Below, in pieces: positions 1-7,523 of a DNA stretch of 11,248 bases (position 1 is its first letter; each line of letters opens with the position of its first letter). Source of the DNA: CAKVOD01 sp964489405 (GTDB lineage: Bacteria > Bacillota > Clostridia > Christensenellales > UBA1242); the NCBI GenBank assembly GCA_964489405.1, contig CAZAYL010000029.1, forward strand, positions 1-11,248, read 5' to 3'. The notes beneath the pieces were generated by a model. That model was not told where the DNA came from. It was given only the letters and a program-made list of their open reading frames with translations, and did not search any database. The translations under genes were made by a program, and so were the position numbers.

Positions 1-245
1 TTATCTCGGCATATAGAGATTTTGAAGAAAGATTTGCTATTGTGTCAGATAAATTATCATCTATTGATATGATAAGAAAGGCAATAAGTGGAATTGTTGG
101 CAAATTTACAAAAGCAAAGATACTTGAACTATGCCCATCGCTTAGTGTTTCTACCGTTGAAAGTGCACTAAGAAAATTGATTGAAAGTGGAGAAATCACA
201 AGACACGGCGTTGGTAAATCTATTTTCTATACAAAAAATGATTAG
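1..245 (+). CDS. C-terminal end of a probable Fic-family protein (5' end outside window)
   Basis: The reading frame is open from the left edge to a TAG stop at 243-245, so this is the tail of a longer gene. A GTG at 42 lies inside this frame and is unlikely to be the true start, because codons before it read on as ..SAYRDFEERFAIV. The visible 80 residues form a helix (YRDFEERF..), then a small winged-helix-like domain with GKFTKAKILELCPSLSVSTVE and LRKLIESGEITRHGVGKSIFY. This tail, with a GKxTKxxIxELCP segment and an ALRKLIExGxIxxxGxGRS-like end, is what I associate with the C-terminus of Fic/DOC proteins in Firmicutes, which AMPylate target proteins. The catalytic HxFx(D/E)GNGR motif would lie upstream and cannot be seen, so the activity is inferred. 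It could be another winged-helix protein. The gene is not co-oriented with its neighbours. Confidence 0.55.
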   Translation, partial: ISAYRDFEERFAIVSDKLSSIDMIRKAISGIVGKFTKAKILELCPSLSVSTVESALRKLIESGEITRHGVGKSIFYTKND

Positions 246-350
246 GGTCAATAATTTTCTTATTAAACAATTTAATGAAGAATTAAATAAAAAAAATCTA
301 ATGTAATACAAAAATAATTATATTACTATTGACAAATAATGTTGATTTAC

Positions 351-403
351 AAAAAAATAAAACCCTTAAATATGGCTAAAATGCCGATAAATAAAGGGTT
401 TTA
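351..403 (-). terminator. Intrinsic terminator of the tRNA-Thr gene
   Basis: Positions 358-367 (TAAAACCCTT) and 394-403 (AAGGGTTTTA) form a perfect 10-bp stem. Its 26-nt loop contains a small GGC/GCC inner stem. Read on the minus strand, the stem is followed by a T-rich run (the A run at 351-357). It lies 8 nt beyond the encoded CCA end of the tRNA, so it is placed to end that transcript. Confidence 0.75.
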
Positions 404-410
404 TGATGTC

Positions 411-488
411 TGGGGCTGACGAGCGGGCTTGAACCGCCGAAACCTCTTGCTTACCAAGCAAGTGCTCTACCAACTGAGCTACGTCAGC
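411..488 (-). tRNA. tRNA-Thr (anticodon GGU), CCA encoded
   Basis: Read on the minus strand, this folds as a complete class I tRNA. The acceptor stem is GCTGACG (488-482) with CGTCAGC (421-415). The D arm is GCTC/GAGC with loop AGTTGGTA. The anticodon arm is CTTGC-TTGGTAA-GCAAG, giving anticodon GGT for threonine codons ACC/ACU. The T arm is GGCGG-TTCAAGC-CCGCT, with one G-U pair. The 3' CCA is encoded at 413-411. Two details are unusual. The variable region is AGGTTTC (7 nt rather than the usual 5). The discriminator base before CCA is C, where bacterial tRNA-Thr normally has A or U. All stems are intact, so it is probably functional. It is transcribed alone, with its own promoter and terminator. 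Confidence 0.95.
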
Positions 489-526
489 ATATTTATGCTA
501 GTATGATAGCATAAATATTTTTTTTT
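489..526. repeat. Perfect 12-bp inverted repeat over the tRNA -10 region, with T-run
   Basis: ATATTTATGCTA (489-500) and TAGCATAAATAT (507-518) are exact reverse complements separated by 6 nt (GTATGA). On the plus strand the hairpin runs into nine Ts (518-526), the form of an intrinsic terminator. On the minus strand it covers the tRNA -10 box and the start site. It could be a plus-strand terminator, an operator for a dimeric regulator, or both. The inverted repeat is seen directly; the role is inferred. Confidence 0.7.
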
Positions 527-531
527 GTCAA
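503..531 (-). promoter_or_regulatory. Sigma-A/70-type promoter of tRNA-Thr
   Basis: On the minus strand, a perfect -35 box TTGACA (531-526) is followed by a 17-bp spacer and a -10 box TATCAT (508-503). This predicts initiation near 496, only about 8 nt before the mature tRNA 5' end. The -10 box overlaps a perfect inverted repeat (489-518). Confidence 0.8.
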
Positions 532-549
532 TTAAATGATATTATTTGC

Positions 550-602
550 AGTAATTCTTATAGTTTTTTCAATTTGCCAAAGTATTTTCCTATGGAATTA
601 CT
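550..602. repeat. Imperfect inverted repeat in the spacer behind the protease gene
   Basis: AGTAATTC-T-TATAG (550-563) pairs with CTATG-GAATTACT (590-602) with one bulge and one G-U pair, around a loop of about 26 nt. It lies between the protease stop and the tRNA promoter. No T-run follows on the minus strand, so it is not a classic terminator, though it could protect the mRNA 3' end. I see no other structure or gene in 532-701. Confidence 0.3.
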
Positions 603-701
603 TACATTTACTTTGCGAATTAATGTTCCTAAATTTTTATTTCTCAATACAAATTCTATTGTGAAACTTGATTTGATATTTATACTTTAATATGTTTTTA
701 A

Positions 702-3700
702 TTATCGTTTTTTATTTTTCTTGCTTTTCTTTGAACTCTCATCATCGCCGTAAAGACTATCATATTGCATTTTCTCAATGTCAACCATATCTTTCTTTTT
801 TCCTTTCTTACTTAACCCAGCAAAATATGGTATAATTAAACACAATACAAGCACGCCAAACAAAATGTAGATTGGAAGATATTCAAATGGGTTTTTAGGG
901 TTAGCAACTATGGTCATAGGTTCGCCATCTGTAGATTCGACAACGTAATAAGTTGAGAAAGTATAGCCATCGCACACAAACTGAATTTCTTCCCCCTCGA
1001 CCATATTTTCTATCTTAAAAGTTCCATCTTCCGTGGTCTCTCCAACGCGCTTGCCAGCAACCTTGATTTCAACTTTCTTAGTTTTTGCGTCTTTAGGGAA
1101 AGTAACTGTTCCCTCAAGAGTAATCAATTTCTTGGCAAAAAGTCTAAACACCACGTAGTCTTCTTCTTCATCCCATTTATATGCCAAATATGGGTCGATA
1201 ATAAACGAAACTCCATTATCCTTGTCAGATATTAAATATTCCCCCGCTTCATTAGTTATCCTATACAATGACGAATTAAAGTAAACTGCCGAATAAAAGT
1301 ATGCATCAAAGCACAACAATTCATTGTATTTGCTCGGATTGACCGATGTCGATTCGACAAAAACTGTCAATCCTGAGCTGACATTGTCGACTGAAACAAT
1401 GTTGTCTTTGACAAATGTTCGTGGCTTATAGAATTCCAAACGCACTTGAACTGATTTATATTCCGCTTGCAATGAAATCATTGTTGAGCCGTCAAAAACT
1501 TTGGCATTTACTCTATATAAGCGATGATTAAATGTAATTTTCTGCCCATAATAAATTTCACTAATCAAAATTTCTCCGTTCAAATCTGTCGAACCAACTG
1601 TTATTCCGTCCACTTGAACACTAACATTCGAAATTTTTTCACCTCTAACATTGGCAATTTTGATTGTTGTTGACTGATATTCATATAGCGTGATAGTTCG
1701 CACGCTCGTGTAGTCCTTCTCTTCAATCGTAAACACCATTGGTGCAAAGTTTTCAACATTTACGCGAATTTTCGACCCTACTTCTGCGCCATCTGCAATT
1801 TCATAAATATCCCCGTTTTTATTGCTACTTACGGAAAATTTGTTCGTTTCGTTTGTTACATTTTCCAACTGCACGTCAGATAGCACCGCACCATTCTTAT
1901 CTACAAACTTTAGTTGTATCCCAGTACTCGCATGCTCAACTGCCCCTTGAATAGAATATTCTGTTTCTTGAATATTACGAAATATCCAATCTGAGATGTT
2001 GTATCCCGCAAGTTTGAAACTAAAGCGGTCACCAAGTTGCACTTGCAATGTAATTTTGCCGTCCGCATCGCTCGAGCCAACCAGCTTATTTGTTTGGGCA
2101 TTAGTAACTTCGACCCCTTGCAAAGGTACTTTCACACTGCTTTCATCCTTATAAATATGCAATGTTACATCATAGATAGTTTTTTCAGATATAGCTTGAT
2201 CATAGGAACTAATATTGTTGACAGTAATTACAGTGTTGTAAGTTTTGCTATTTTTAAGAAAACTAATTTTTGAATTGCGCACCAAGCCATCGACAAAGAA
2301 ATACCCATTCTTGTCCGTCTTTACGCCACTATCCACTGACGCTTCATACCCCCCAGCACTCGACGGCTTTGCAACCATAACGCTAGCACCCTCAACGGCG
2401 ACGTTGTCAACTTTGAATGTCCCTGACACTGAGAATTTTTCGATGTCGTCGGCAAATTCGAACTGAACTTTAGCATTCCCGTTGCTATCGTACCCGTTAT
2501 TTTTAATCTTAATGCAGGTGTTCGTTCCGTCATAGTATGTAATCAATTTATTGCTATCTGAAGTTGACGAAATAGCACCAAATTCTCCACCTTCCGCAAC
2601 CGCTGAACTTTCGGTCCCGGACACCCCATTAGCGCGCAAAACATAGACTTGAAATTTGACATCTCCAAGCATACTAGGGAATAAATTTCCAAGTTCTTTG
2701 GTGTGGTTTGACTCCACAACGCGATATATAATCAATCCGCTTGATTGAATGCTGTAATCAGTCGCTGTTTGGCTTGTTGCCTTCTTTTTATACTCAACAA
2801 AGAACATTTCTTTGCCGTCTTCTTCATAACTAGTTTTCGTTCCATTGTGTTTTGAGCAAATACTCGTATTACAAGTGCCTGATACCTTTATGTTGCGCTC
2901 AGCGAACTTAAATGCAATTGTCCCACTTTGCGAATTTGCGGGCGCAAGTAAATACTCGCCACTACTTGAAATAACTCTCACTTTCGAATCATCTTTGTAG
3001 CCATATGGACTTTCGCCCGTCAAGCCGAACTGCGACTTGAAATACGCATTGATACTTTGAGGATAATTGTAGTTTGTTGACGCCATTAGATACCAACTAC
3101 CAACTGGTTCAACGGAATAACTAGAATCACAATACAAGTCTGAAACACCCAAAACGTGCGTGAACTCGTGCGCGTATGTTCCAACAAACGGGCTTTCATC
3201 TGTTCTTGAAGTATTGACAATGACGCGCGGAGATGACACGAATGAAGCACCTGCCCAAGCGTGTGGCCATAATAATGTGCTACGTCCAGTTGATTTATAT
3301 GGATAATAAATCAAACGACAGTGAAAATTGGTTATTGTTTGCCCGTCAACACTACAAGTCTTTCCATCAAGTGCGTCTTTGTATGCACCTGCTTCCCTCG
3401 TATATGCCAATGATGCATCATCAGAAGTACTTAAACCATTAAATTCATCGAAAAAATAAGCGGAACTAGTCTTTATTACATACCCTGCTTTGAACCTAAG
3501 TTTGCCATATGTTTGCTCCTTAAAGTACTCTCGCACGCTATAAACATTGTTATTAGGGTCGTCATCATTAAGTGACTGCATAATTGCATCAATGTCCGAT
3601 TGTTCCCACGTTACGCTACCACGCGCAAGATTAACGAACGCAACAACGACAAAATAATCCATACCAGCGTCGCCTAATTGACTGATGTCAAAGTCGACAA

Positions 3701-3965
3701 GCTTCATATTTGTGCCGAATGACGTGCCGGCTTCCGAGACATTCGACGCATATACATCAGAATTCGTTTCGTCGTCAAGATAAATTCTCTCAAACAATTG
3801 CTCTGCAAGTGCATTTGTTGATTGCGATTGTTCATTCTCCGAAACGCTTGCGCTCTGACGCTTTATATTCGCGCTTGCAACGCCCCAAAACATTGAACAA
3901 AGAAACAAAATTGTCACTAATGCAATTGATGAAATTTTTAAAAGTTTTCCTAATGAATTCTTCAC
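702..3965 (-). CDS. Secreted, membrane-anchored M6-type zinc metalloprotease with beta-sandwich repeats
   Basis: Product of 1087 residues. An N-terminal signal peptide (KNSLGKLLK, then a hydrophobic stretch) has a likely cleavage after ASA at about residue 32. The catalytic part includes VREYFKEQTYGKL (about 144-156), the zinc motif HEFTH (266-270, DNA 3156-3170) followed by VLGVSDLY, and GSWYLMAS (about 289-296). This combination is typical of M6 (immune inhibitor A-like) peptidases. From about residue 505 to 1005 there are four or five beta-sandwich modules of the carboxypeptidase-regulatory/CnaB type, with recurring GVEVTN..DADGK, GEKISNVSVQVDG..DLNGE and KVEIKVAGKRVGETTEDGTF patterns. One transmembrane helix (YLPIYILFGVLVLCLIIPYF) and a Lys-rich cytoplasmic tail end the protein; there is no LPXTG motif. 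The start is the GTG at 3965, not the TTG at 3986, because AGGAG lies 8 nt before the GTG. No clear terminator follows. The substrate is unknown. Confidence 0.85.
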   Translation of the reverse strand: MKNSLGKLLKISSIALVTILFLCSMFWGVASANIKRQSASVSENEQSQSTNALAEQLFERIYLDDETNSDVYASNVSEAGTSFGTNMKLVDFDISQLGDAGMDYFVVVAFVNLARGSVTWEQSDIDAIMQSLNDDDPNNNVYSVREYFKEQTYGKLRFKAGYVIKTSSAYFFDEFNGLSTSDDASLAYTREAGAYKDALDGKTCSVDGQTITNFHCRLIYYPYKSTGRSTLLWPHAWAGASFVSSPRVIVNTSRTDESPFVGTYAHEFTHVLGVSDLYCDSSYSVEPVGSWYLMASTNYNYPQSINAYFKSQFGLTGESPYGYKDDSKVRVISSSGEYLLAPANSQSGTIAFKFAERNIKVSGTCNTSICSKHNGTKTSYEEDGKEMFFVEYKKKATSQTATDYSIQSSGLIIYRVVESNHTKELGNLFPSMLGDVKFQVYVLRANGVSGTESSAVAEGGEFGAISSTSDSNKLITYYDGTNTCIKIKNNGYDSNGNAKVQFEFADDIEKFSVSGTFKVDNVAVEGASVMVAKPSSAGGYEASVDSGVKTDKNGYFFVDGLVRNSKISFLKNSKTYNTVITVNNISSYDQAISEKTIYDVTLHIYKDESSVKVPLQGVEVTNAQTNKLVGSSDADGKITLQVQLGDRFSFKLAGYNISDWIFRNIQETEYSIQGAVEHASTGIQLKFVDKNGAVLSDVQLENVTNETNKFSVSSNKNGDIYEIADGAEVGSKIRVNVENFAPMVFTIEEKDYTSVRTITLYEYQSTTIKIANVRGEKISNVSVQVDGITVGSTDLNGEILISEIYYGQKITFNHRLYRVNAKVFDGSTMISLQAEYKSVQVRLEFYKPRTFVKDNIVSVDNVSSGLTVFVESTSVNPSKYNELLCFDAYFYSAVYFNSSLYRITNEAGEYLISDKDNGVSFIIDPYLAYKWDEEEDYVVFRLFAKKLITLEGTVTFPKDAKTKKVEIKVAGKRVGETTEDGTFKIENMVEGEEIQFVCDGYTFSTYYVVESTDGEPMTIVANPKNPFEYLPIYILFGVLVLCLIIPYFAGLSKKGKKKDMVDIEKMQYDSLYGDDESSKKSKKNKKR

Positions 3966-3973
3966 AATATTTT

Positions 3974-3978
3974 CTCCT
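3974..3978 (-). promoter_or_regulatory. Ribosome binding site deciding the protease start
   Basis: AGGAG on the minus strand lies 8 nt before GTG at 3965. A longer reading from TTG at 3986 would place this site inside the coding sequence and leave no good site upstream, so the GTG start is preferred. It also makes a normal signal peptide beginning MKNSLGKLLK. Confidence 0.75.
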
Positions 3979-4035
3979 GCGCACAAAAATTTTAGTCAAT
4001 ACATAGTATTTGTAATAACGTATTTTATTATTTAT

Positions 4036-4064
4036 ATTATATATCAATTTTTGTTTCAAAGCAA
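4036..4064 (-). promoter_or_regulatory. Candidate promoter of the M6 protease gene
   Basis: On the minus strand, TTGCTT (4064-4059), a 17-bp spacer and TATAAT (4041-4036) sit about 70 nt before the GTG start. The -10 box is perfect and the -35 is weak. The preceding gene ends in its own terminator, so a separate promoter is expected here. The surrounding DNA is very AT-rich, so chance matches are possible. Confidence 0.45.
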
Positions 4065-4090
4065 GCGAATAAGCATATTTTTTTGCTTAG

Positions 4091-4150
4091 GCAGGCTGTG
4101 GGGACGCAATAGTGTACGCGGGTTGTTGGCTAGCGCGGGTGCGAAAGCAT
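4091..4150. repeat. GC-rich intergenic segment related to the right-end segment
   Basis: This stretch is clearly more GC-rich than the surrounding spacer. Positions 4091-4122 align with 11185-11215 at about 25 of 32 bases with one single-base gap; five of the six substitutions are transitions. A second shared piece is GCTAGCGC (4129-4136), also at 11174-11181. It has no reading frame of note. It may be a diverged copy of a dispersed intergenic element. Confidence 0.4.
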
Positions 4151-4152
4151 AC

Positions 4153-4185
4153 AAAAAAAGGCACATAGCATTTTAACTATGTGCC
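4153..4185 (-). terminator. Intrinsic terminator of the repetitive surface-protein gene
   Basis: GGCACATAG (4160-4168) and CTATGTGCC (4177-4185) form a perfect 9-bp stem with an 8-nt loop. On the minus strand it is followed by seven Ts (4159-4153). It starts 45 nt after the stop codon of the 765-residue gene and separates it from the protease gene. Confidence 0.9.
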
Positions 4186-4230
4186 AAAATAATATTTAGA
4201 GTGGTTTGATTTCTCAATTATACGAATCAA

Positions 4231-6528
4231 TCAAACTTTGTGGGTAGTTTCAGCCATTATTACTACTCTAACATATTTATTAGTTGTATCAGACCTACTA
4301 GTATATTCAGTGTTCAACGCCGTCGCAAGTGCCGACAAATCGGTTGCAAAGATCGGCAATGTTGCGCATTTCCCCGGTACTGAACATTTGTAGTTATACC
4401 CACCCAAATCTGCGTCAAACGCCCACACATCCCCCGCCGACGACGTATAATACAAATAACTATCAAGATTTGTTGTTGAGTTAGCGCCCGCCGTGGTCGT
4501 CGCAGACGTCCAAACCCCATTCGAATAAGTGCCCCATTGCAATGCAACTGCAATTCTCACGCCAACTGGGAAGTTATTTGTAACGTAAACAACATATTTA
4601 CTCAAAGTGTTTACAAAAGCTGTAGCGTTTTTTGAACTGGAGACGTCCCCACAAATTATTTCGCCTGCTTGAGTCATTGAAATATAGTCAACGTCATCAC
4701 CCAACGCAGTACCCTCGGTTCCAAGTTCGTCGGTCGTGTAATAATTTCCACTTTTAGTCGTTTGTCCCCCGTCAATTTTCAAGATGTCGAGTTGGGAGCC
4801 GAGCGCGTAAATTGCTTCTACCATAACTGTTAATTTAAGAGCTTGATTTTTTGCATTTATTGCGTCAACCATTGTCGCAAGTTCAGTCGTACGTGCGGCT
4901 GTGCTATCAAAGTCAAGTAAAGCCGACGTTGCCTTCCCTTTTGACAAATTGTAGTTGTATGTCAATGATTGGTCTTCGCTATTGAAACTAAATCCGTCGC
5001 CATAGAACACACTTGGATTGAAACCTAGAGCATCGTTATTTTGCGTCCAATCATTGCCATTCAATGTCCCCCACGTAAATGACAATGCGACTCTAACAAG
5101 CATATCACTCGAGTCATCCGAATAAACTGCAAGGTTTGCCCATTTATCTGTTATATTCGTAGTCGTGTATTTCGTCCCAGCGTCCAAAACCAGTTCCGTA
5201 GTCGTCTTTTGCGTTGGGGTCTCTGTAATTGTTGCCGGTTGATAATAATTTGTGCTTCCATTCAAACTAGTTGAACTAATAACTTTAACTGTTGGAGTAC
5301 TAATTGTTTGTGCAGTTAGTATTTCGATTGTGTACTTGCCACTACTATCATATTTGTCAAATAGTTTCGCACTACAAGACTTAGGTGCAATGTAGGTGCC
5401 TGAAACACCTGTTGCTTCCCCTTCAAACACGCCCCACGCACTATCGTAGGTGTATGTTCCGCCAGACACCTTAACATAGACAAGTTTATTGATGTTATTA
5501 TATGAATAAACTGCTAGGTTCGCCATATCCGTATATGAAACAGTATATTTATTTACTCCTACTTTTACTTTAGTCCCGACATTTTGGAGCGTTGTGCTAT
5601 CTACTAGACTATAAATGTCCTTTGCAACAATGTAGTCTTGCAAGGTTAGGTCAAGCGTTGTTGCCCCCGCGGTAACGCCATTATTTTTGTTGGCGTCCGC
5701 TAAAGTTATAGTCAAAGTTTCGCCAATCGCGAATTTATCGTCGAATTCGTAATACCCAGCATTAGGATACCATTCAAATTTATTTTTATCAGCACTAACT
5801 TGAGCGCTTTGAACCATCCATTCGCTAGAATTAATTCTAAATTTCACATTAAGGTCTTGTTTGCCATTGTTTTGGATGGTTACAGTTTTAGTTGCTGTTG
5901 TATTTGTTGATGAGTTTAAATCGGATAAGGTAAGTTGATATTTAATTAATCCGTGTTGTATCAATTCGCAACTTGCGGTGCCAAGTGTCTCATTCCCTGA
6001 TTTAGAAACCGTTGCCCCACCCACTGTAATTGCAACATTCGGCACTGCCGATTCTTGCTGTAGGGCTTCGACAATGAATCTATATGTACCCGCAATTTTT
6101 GCGGTCCCAAATAAGGTTGTTGTTGAGTCATTCACTGCAACTATATCACTATAATATAAATAATTGTCGACAGCGTATGTCCATTTGCTATCAAATGTAA
6201 ACATCTCTCCAGTCGTGCTTGCGTTTGTATTAATTACCCTAGCGCGAATATAGACGGGCATAGTGCTTGTGTTTTTAACTGTAATATCATACGCTGTATT
6301 CGCATCAGCAGATAAAGCACTACTTAACTTAGTACTTCCATTGTAAACTTCCGTCGACACAGTGCCAATTGTGCCTGTGCTGTTCCCAGTATTATTTCCG
6401 CTTCCGCCTGTGCTCCGAGCGCCTAATGCCAAAATTAATGTTAGGGAAATTGTAAGTACGAGCAAAAAAGAAACAATTGCTGTAGTGATATACAATTTTC
6501 TTATATTTTTCCCCACCTTATTTTGCAT
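4231..6528 (-). CDS. Repetitive exported surface protein with TasA/camelysin-like modules
   Basis: Product of 765 residues with no recognised catalytic motif. Residues 1-36 are a Lys/Arg-rich start and a long hydrophobic segment (YITTAIVSFLLVLTISLTL..), either a signal peptide or an uncleaved anchor. A Gly/Ser/Thr/Asn linker covers about 39-59. The rest appears to be about five related beta-rich modules (about 60-160, 165-300, 300-410, 440-578, 622-765). The first has VKNTSTMPVYIRARV..KWTYAVDNYLYYSDIV, close to what I recall of TasA/camelysin-type SipW-dependent fibre proteins. Modules 4 and 5 share MLVRVALSFTWGTLNGNDW / VGVRIAVALQWGTYSNGVW and a matching end (KLTVMVEAIYA / YVRVVIMAETTH). The protein stops at the last module with no LPXTG or C-terminal helix. 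The ATG start has GAGG 6 nt upstream. It has its own promoter and terminator. A structural or adhesive role is inferred. Confidence 0.7.
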   Translation of the reverse strand: MQNKVGKNIRKLYITTAIVSFLLVLTISLTLILALGARSTGGSGNNTGNSTGTIGTVSTEVYNGSTKLSSALSADANTAYDITVKNTSTMPVYIRARVINTNASTTGEMFTFDSKWTYAVDNYLYYSDIVAVNDSTTTLFGTAKIAGTYRFIVEALQQESAVPNVAITVGGATVSKSGNETLGTASCELIQHGLIKYQLTLSDLNSSTNTTATKTVTIQNNGKQDLNVKFRINSSEWMVQSAQVSADKNKFEWYPNAGYYEFDDKFAIGETLTITLADANKNNGVTAGATTLDLTLQDYIVAKDIYSLVDSTTLQNVGTKVKVGVNKYTVSYTDMANLAVYSYNNINKLVYVKVSGGTYTYDSAWGVFEGEATGVSGTYIAPKSCSAKLFDKYDSSGKYTIEILTAQTISTPTVKVISSTSLNGSTNYYQPATITETPTQKTTTELVLDAGTKYTTTNITDKWANLAVYSDDSSDMLVRVALSFTWGTLNGNDWTQNNDALGFNPSVFYGDGFSFNSEDQSLTYNYNLSKGKATSALLDFDSTAARTTELATMVDAINAKNQALKLTVMVEAIYALGSQLDILKIDGGQTTKSGNYYTTDELGTEGTALGDDVDYISMTQAGEIICGDVSSSKNATAFVNTLSKYVVYVTNNFPVGVRIAVALQWGTYSNGVWTSATTTAGANSTTNLDSYLYYTSSAGDVWAFDADLGGYNYKCSVPGKCATLPIFATDLSALATALNTEYTSRSDTTNKYVRVVIMAETTHKV

Positions 6529-6620
6529 AACTCACCTCTTTTCATTAGTTTGTGTTATTTGAATAAAATAATACGATTAAATCTAATTACAATTGTCGCA
6601 TTATAGTCTAAATTTACTTT

Positions 6621-6650
6621 ATTATACATTATTTTGCGTCATTAATGCAA
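6621..6650 (-). promoter_or_regulatory. Candidate promoter of the repetitive surface-protein gene
   Basis: On the minus strand, TTGCAT (6650-6645), an 18-bp spacer and TATAAT (6626-6621) would start a leader of about 85 nt. A second TATAAT lies at 6605-6600 but lacks a good -35 box. The -35 lies in an 8-bp inverted repeat (6644-6651 with 6679-6686). Nothing else of note is seen in the 227-nt spacer, and no clear minus-strand terminator for the upstream rluB-type gene. Confidence 0.45.
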
Positions 6651-6755
6651 ATGTTTTTGCGGTACTTTTCAAAAAAACTTTGCATTTTGTATTTTTTTTT
6701 AGTGCTGTTTGTGCTGTATAGCATTGCATTACCCTATTGCACAATGGCTGATTTG

Positions 6756-7490
6756 TCAATGCAGACTTTTTAAGTACTCAATTTCGCGAGCACTTAATGG
6801 GCGGATTTGCCCACGCGGGAGAGTGCCGAGTTCAAGCGCGCCGATGCGGGTGCGTTCAAGCTTTTCGACTACTTTATTAATACTTTCGAACATTTTGCGC
6901 ACTTGTCTATTGCGCCCTTGACAAATTGTGATTTCGACAATTTGTTTATTCCCTGATGTGCTCAAAATTTTCACTTTCGCGGGGAATGTTTTTTCGACGT
7001 CGATGACGACTCCACTTTCAAGTTGCGCGATGTCCGCATCCGTCAAATGCGGGCGAACCTTTGCAACGTATGTTTTTTCGACGTGATTTTTGGGGTGTGT
7101 CAAAAGATTTGCCAAATCTCCATCGGTTGTCAAGATGAGAAGTCCCTGCGTGTTGTAGTCAAGGCGTCCAACGGGGAAAACACGGGGAATTGGTTGATTT
7201 TTGCATTTTTGAGCAAACCATTCATTGAATATATCCAAGACAGTTTGGCGAGCGCGGTCATCGCTTGCTGATGTGATGCAACCTTGCGGTTTGTTGAGTA
7301 CATAGTAATACTCTACTTTTTGCAAGGTAATACTTTTGCCGTCGACGGCGACTTCGTCATTGCCATTGATTTCGGTGCCAAGTTCGGTTGTAATTTTCCC
7401 GTTGACGGCGACGCGCCCACTCATAACGAGTTCGTCGGCTTTTCGGCGTGATGCGACTCCGCACGATGCGATATATTTGTTTATTCTCAT
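6756..7490 (-). CDS. rluB: 23S rRNA pseudouridine synthase, RluB/RsuA family
   Basis: Product of 244 residues, a normal length for the family. Residues 1-50 are an S4 RNA-binding domain (MRINKYIASCGVASRRKADELV..GRVAVNG). The synthase domain follows with LNKPQG (65-70), the catalytic loop GRLDYNTQGLLILTTDGD (catalytic Asp111) and the family signature QGRNRQVRKMFE (191-202), ending KLERTRIGALELGTLPRGQIRPL. Family members convert a specific uridine in rRNA to pseudouridine; in the RluB branch this is a position in 23S helix 90-92 near the peptidyl transferase centre. The exact target here is inferred, since RsuA and RluE are close relatives. It starts 33 nt after the DUF2207 stop and is probably the last gene of that operon. 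The ribosome site is weak (GGGAAAA). Confidence 0.93.
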   Translation of the reverse strand: MRINKYIASCGVASRRKADELVMSGRVAVNGKITTELGTEINGNDEVAVDGKSITLQKVEYYYVLNKPQGCITSASDDRARQTVLDIFNEWFAQKCKNQPIPRVFPVGRLDYNTQGLLILTTDGDLANLLTHPKNHVEKTYVAKVRPHLTDADIAQLESGVVIDVEKTFPAKVKILSTSGNKQIVEITICQGRNRQVRKMFESINKVVEKLERTRIGALELGTLPRGQIRPLSAREIEYLKSLH

Positions 7491-7523
7491 ATTTTTTCCC
7501 TTAATATTTGCAAAAATTTCGCG

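Noticed and set aside
411..488. tRNA 3' end as an integration site of a mobile element
   Set aside because: No second copy of the tRNA end, integrase or phage gene is visible in the window.
3966..3986. TTG start that would extend the protease by 7 residues
   Set aside because: It would overlap the AGGAG ribosome site that fits the GTG at 3965.
4070..4089. TAAGCA/TGCTTA hairpin before the protease promoter
   Set aside because: It is only 6 bp and its Ts are in the loop rather than after the stem, so it does not make a convincing terminator.
4314..4553. Minus-strand 79-codon Arg-rich frame
   Set aside because: It lies in another frame within the surface-protein gene and has no start signal or recognisable features.
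6669..6701. T-rich stretch as terminator of rluB
   Set aside because: The T-run is on the plus strand while the gene is on the minus strand, and no good GC stem adjoins it.
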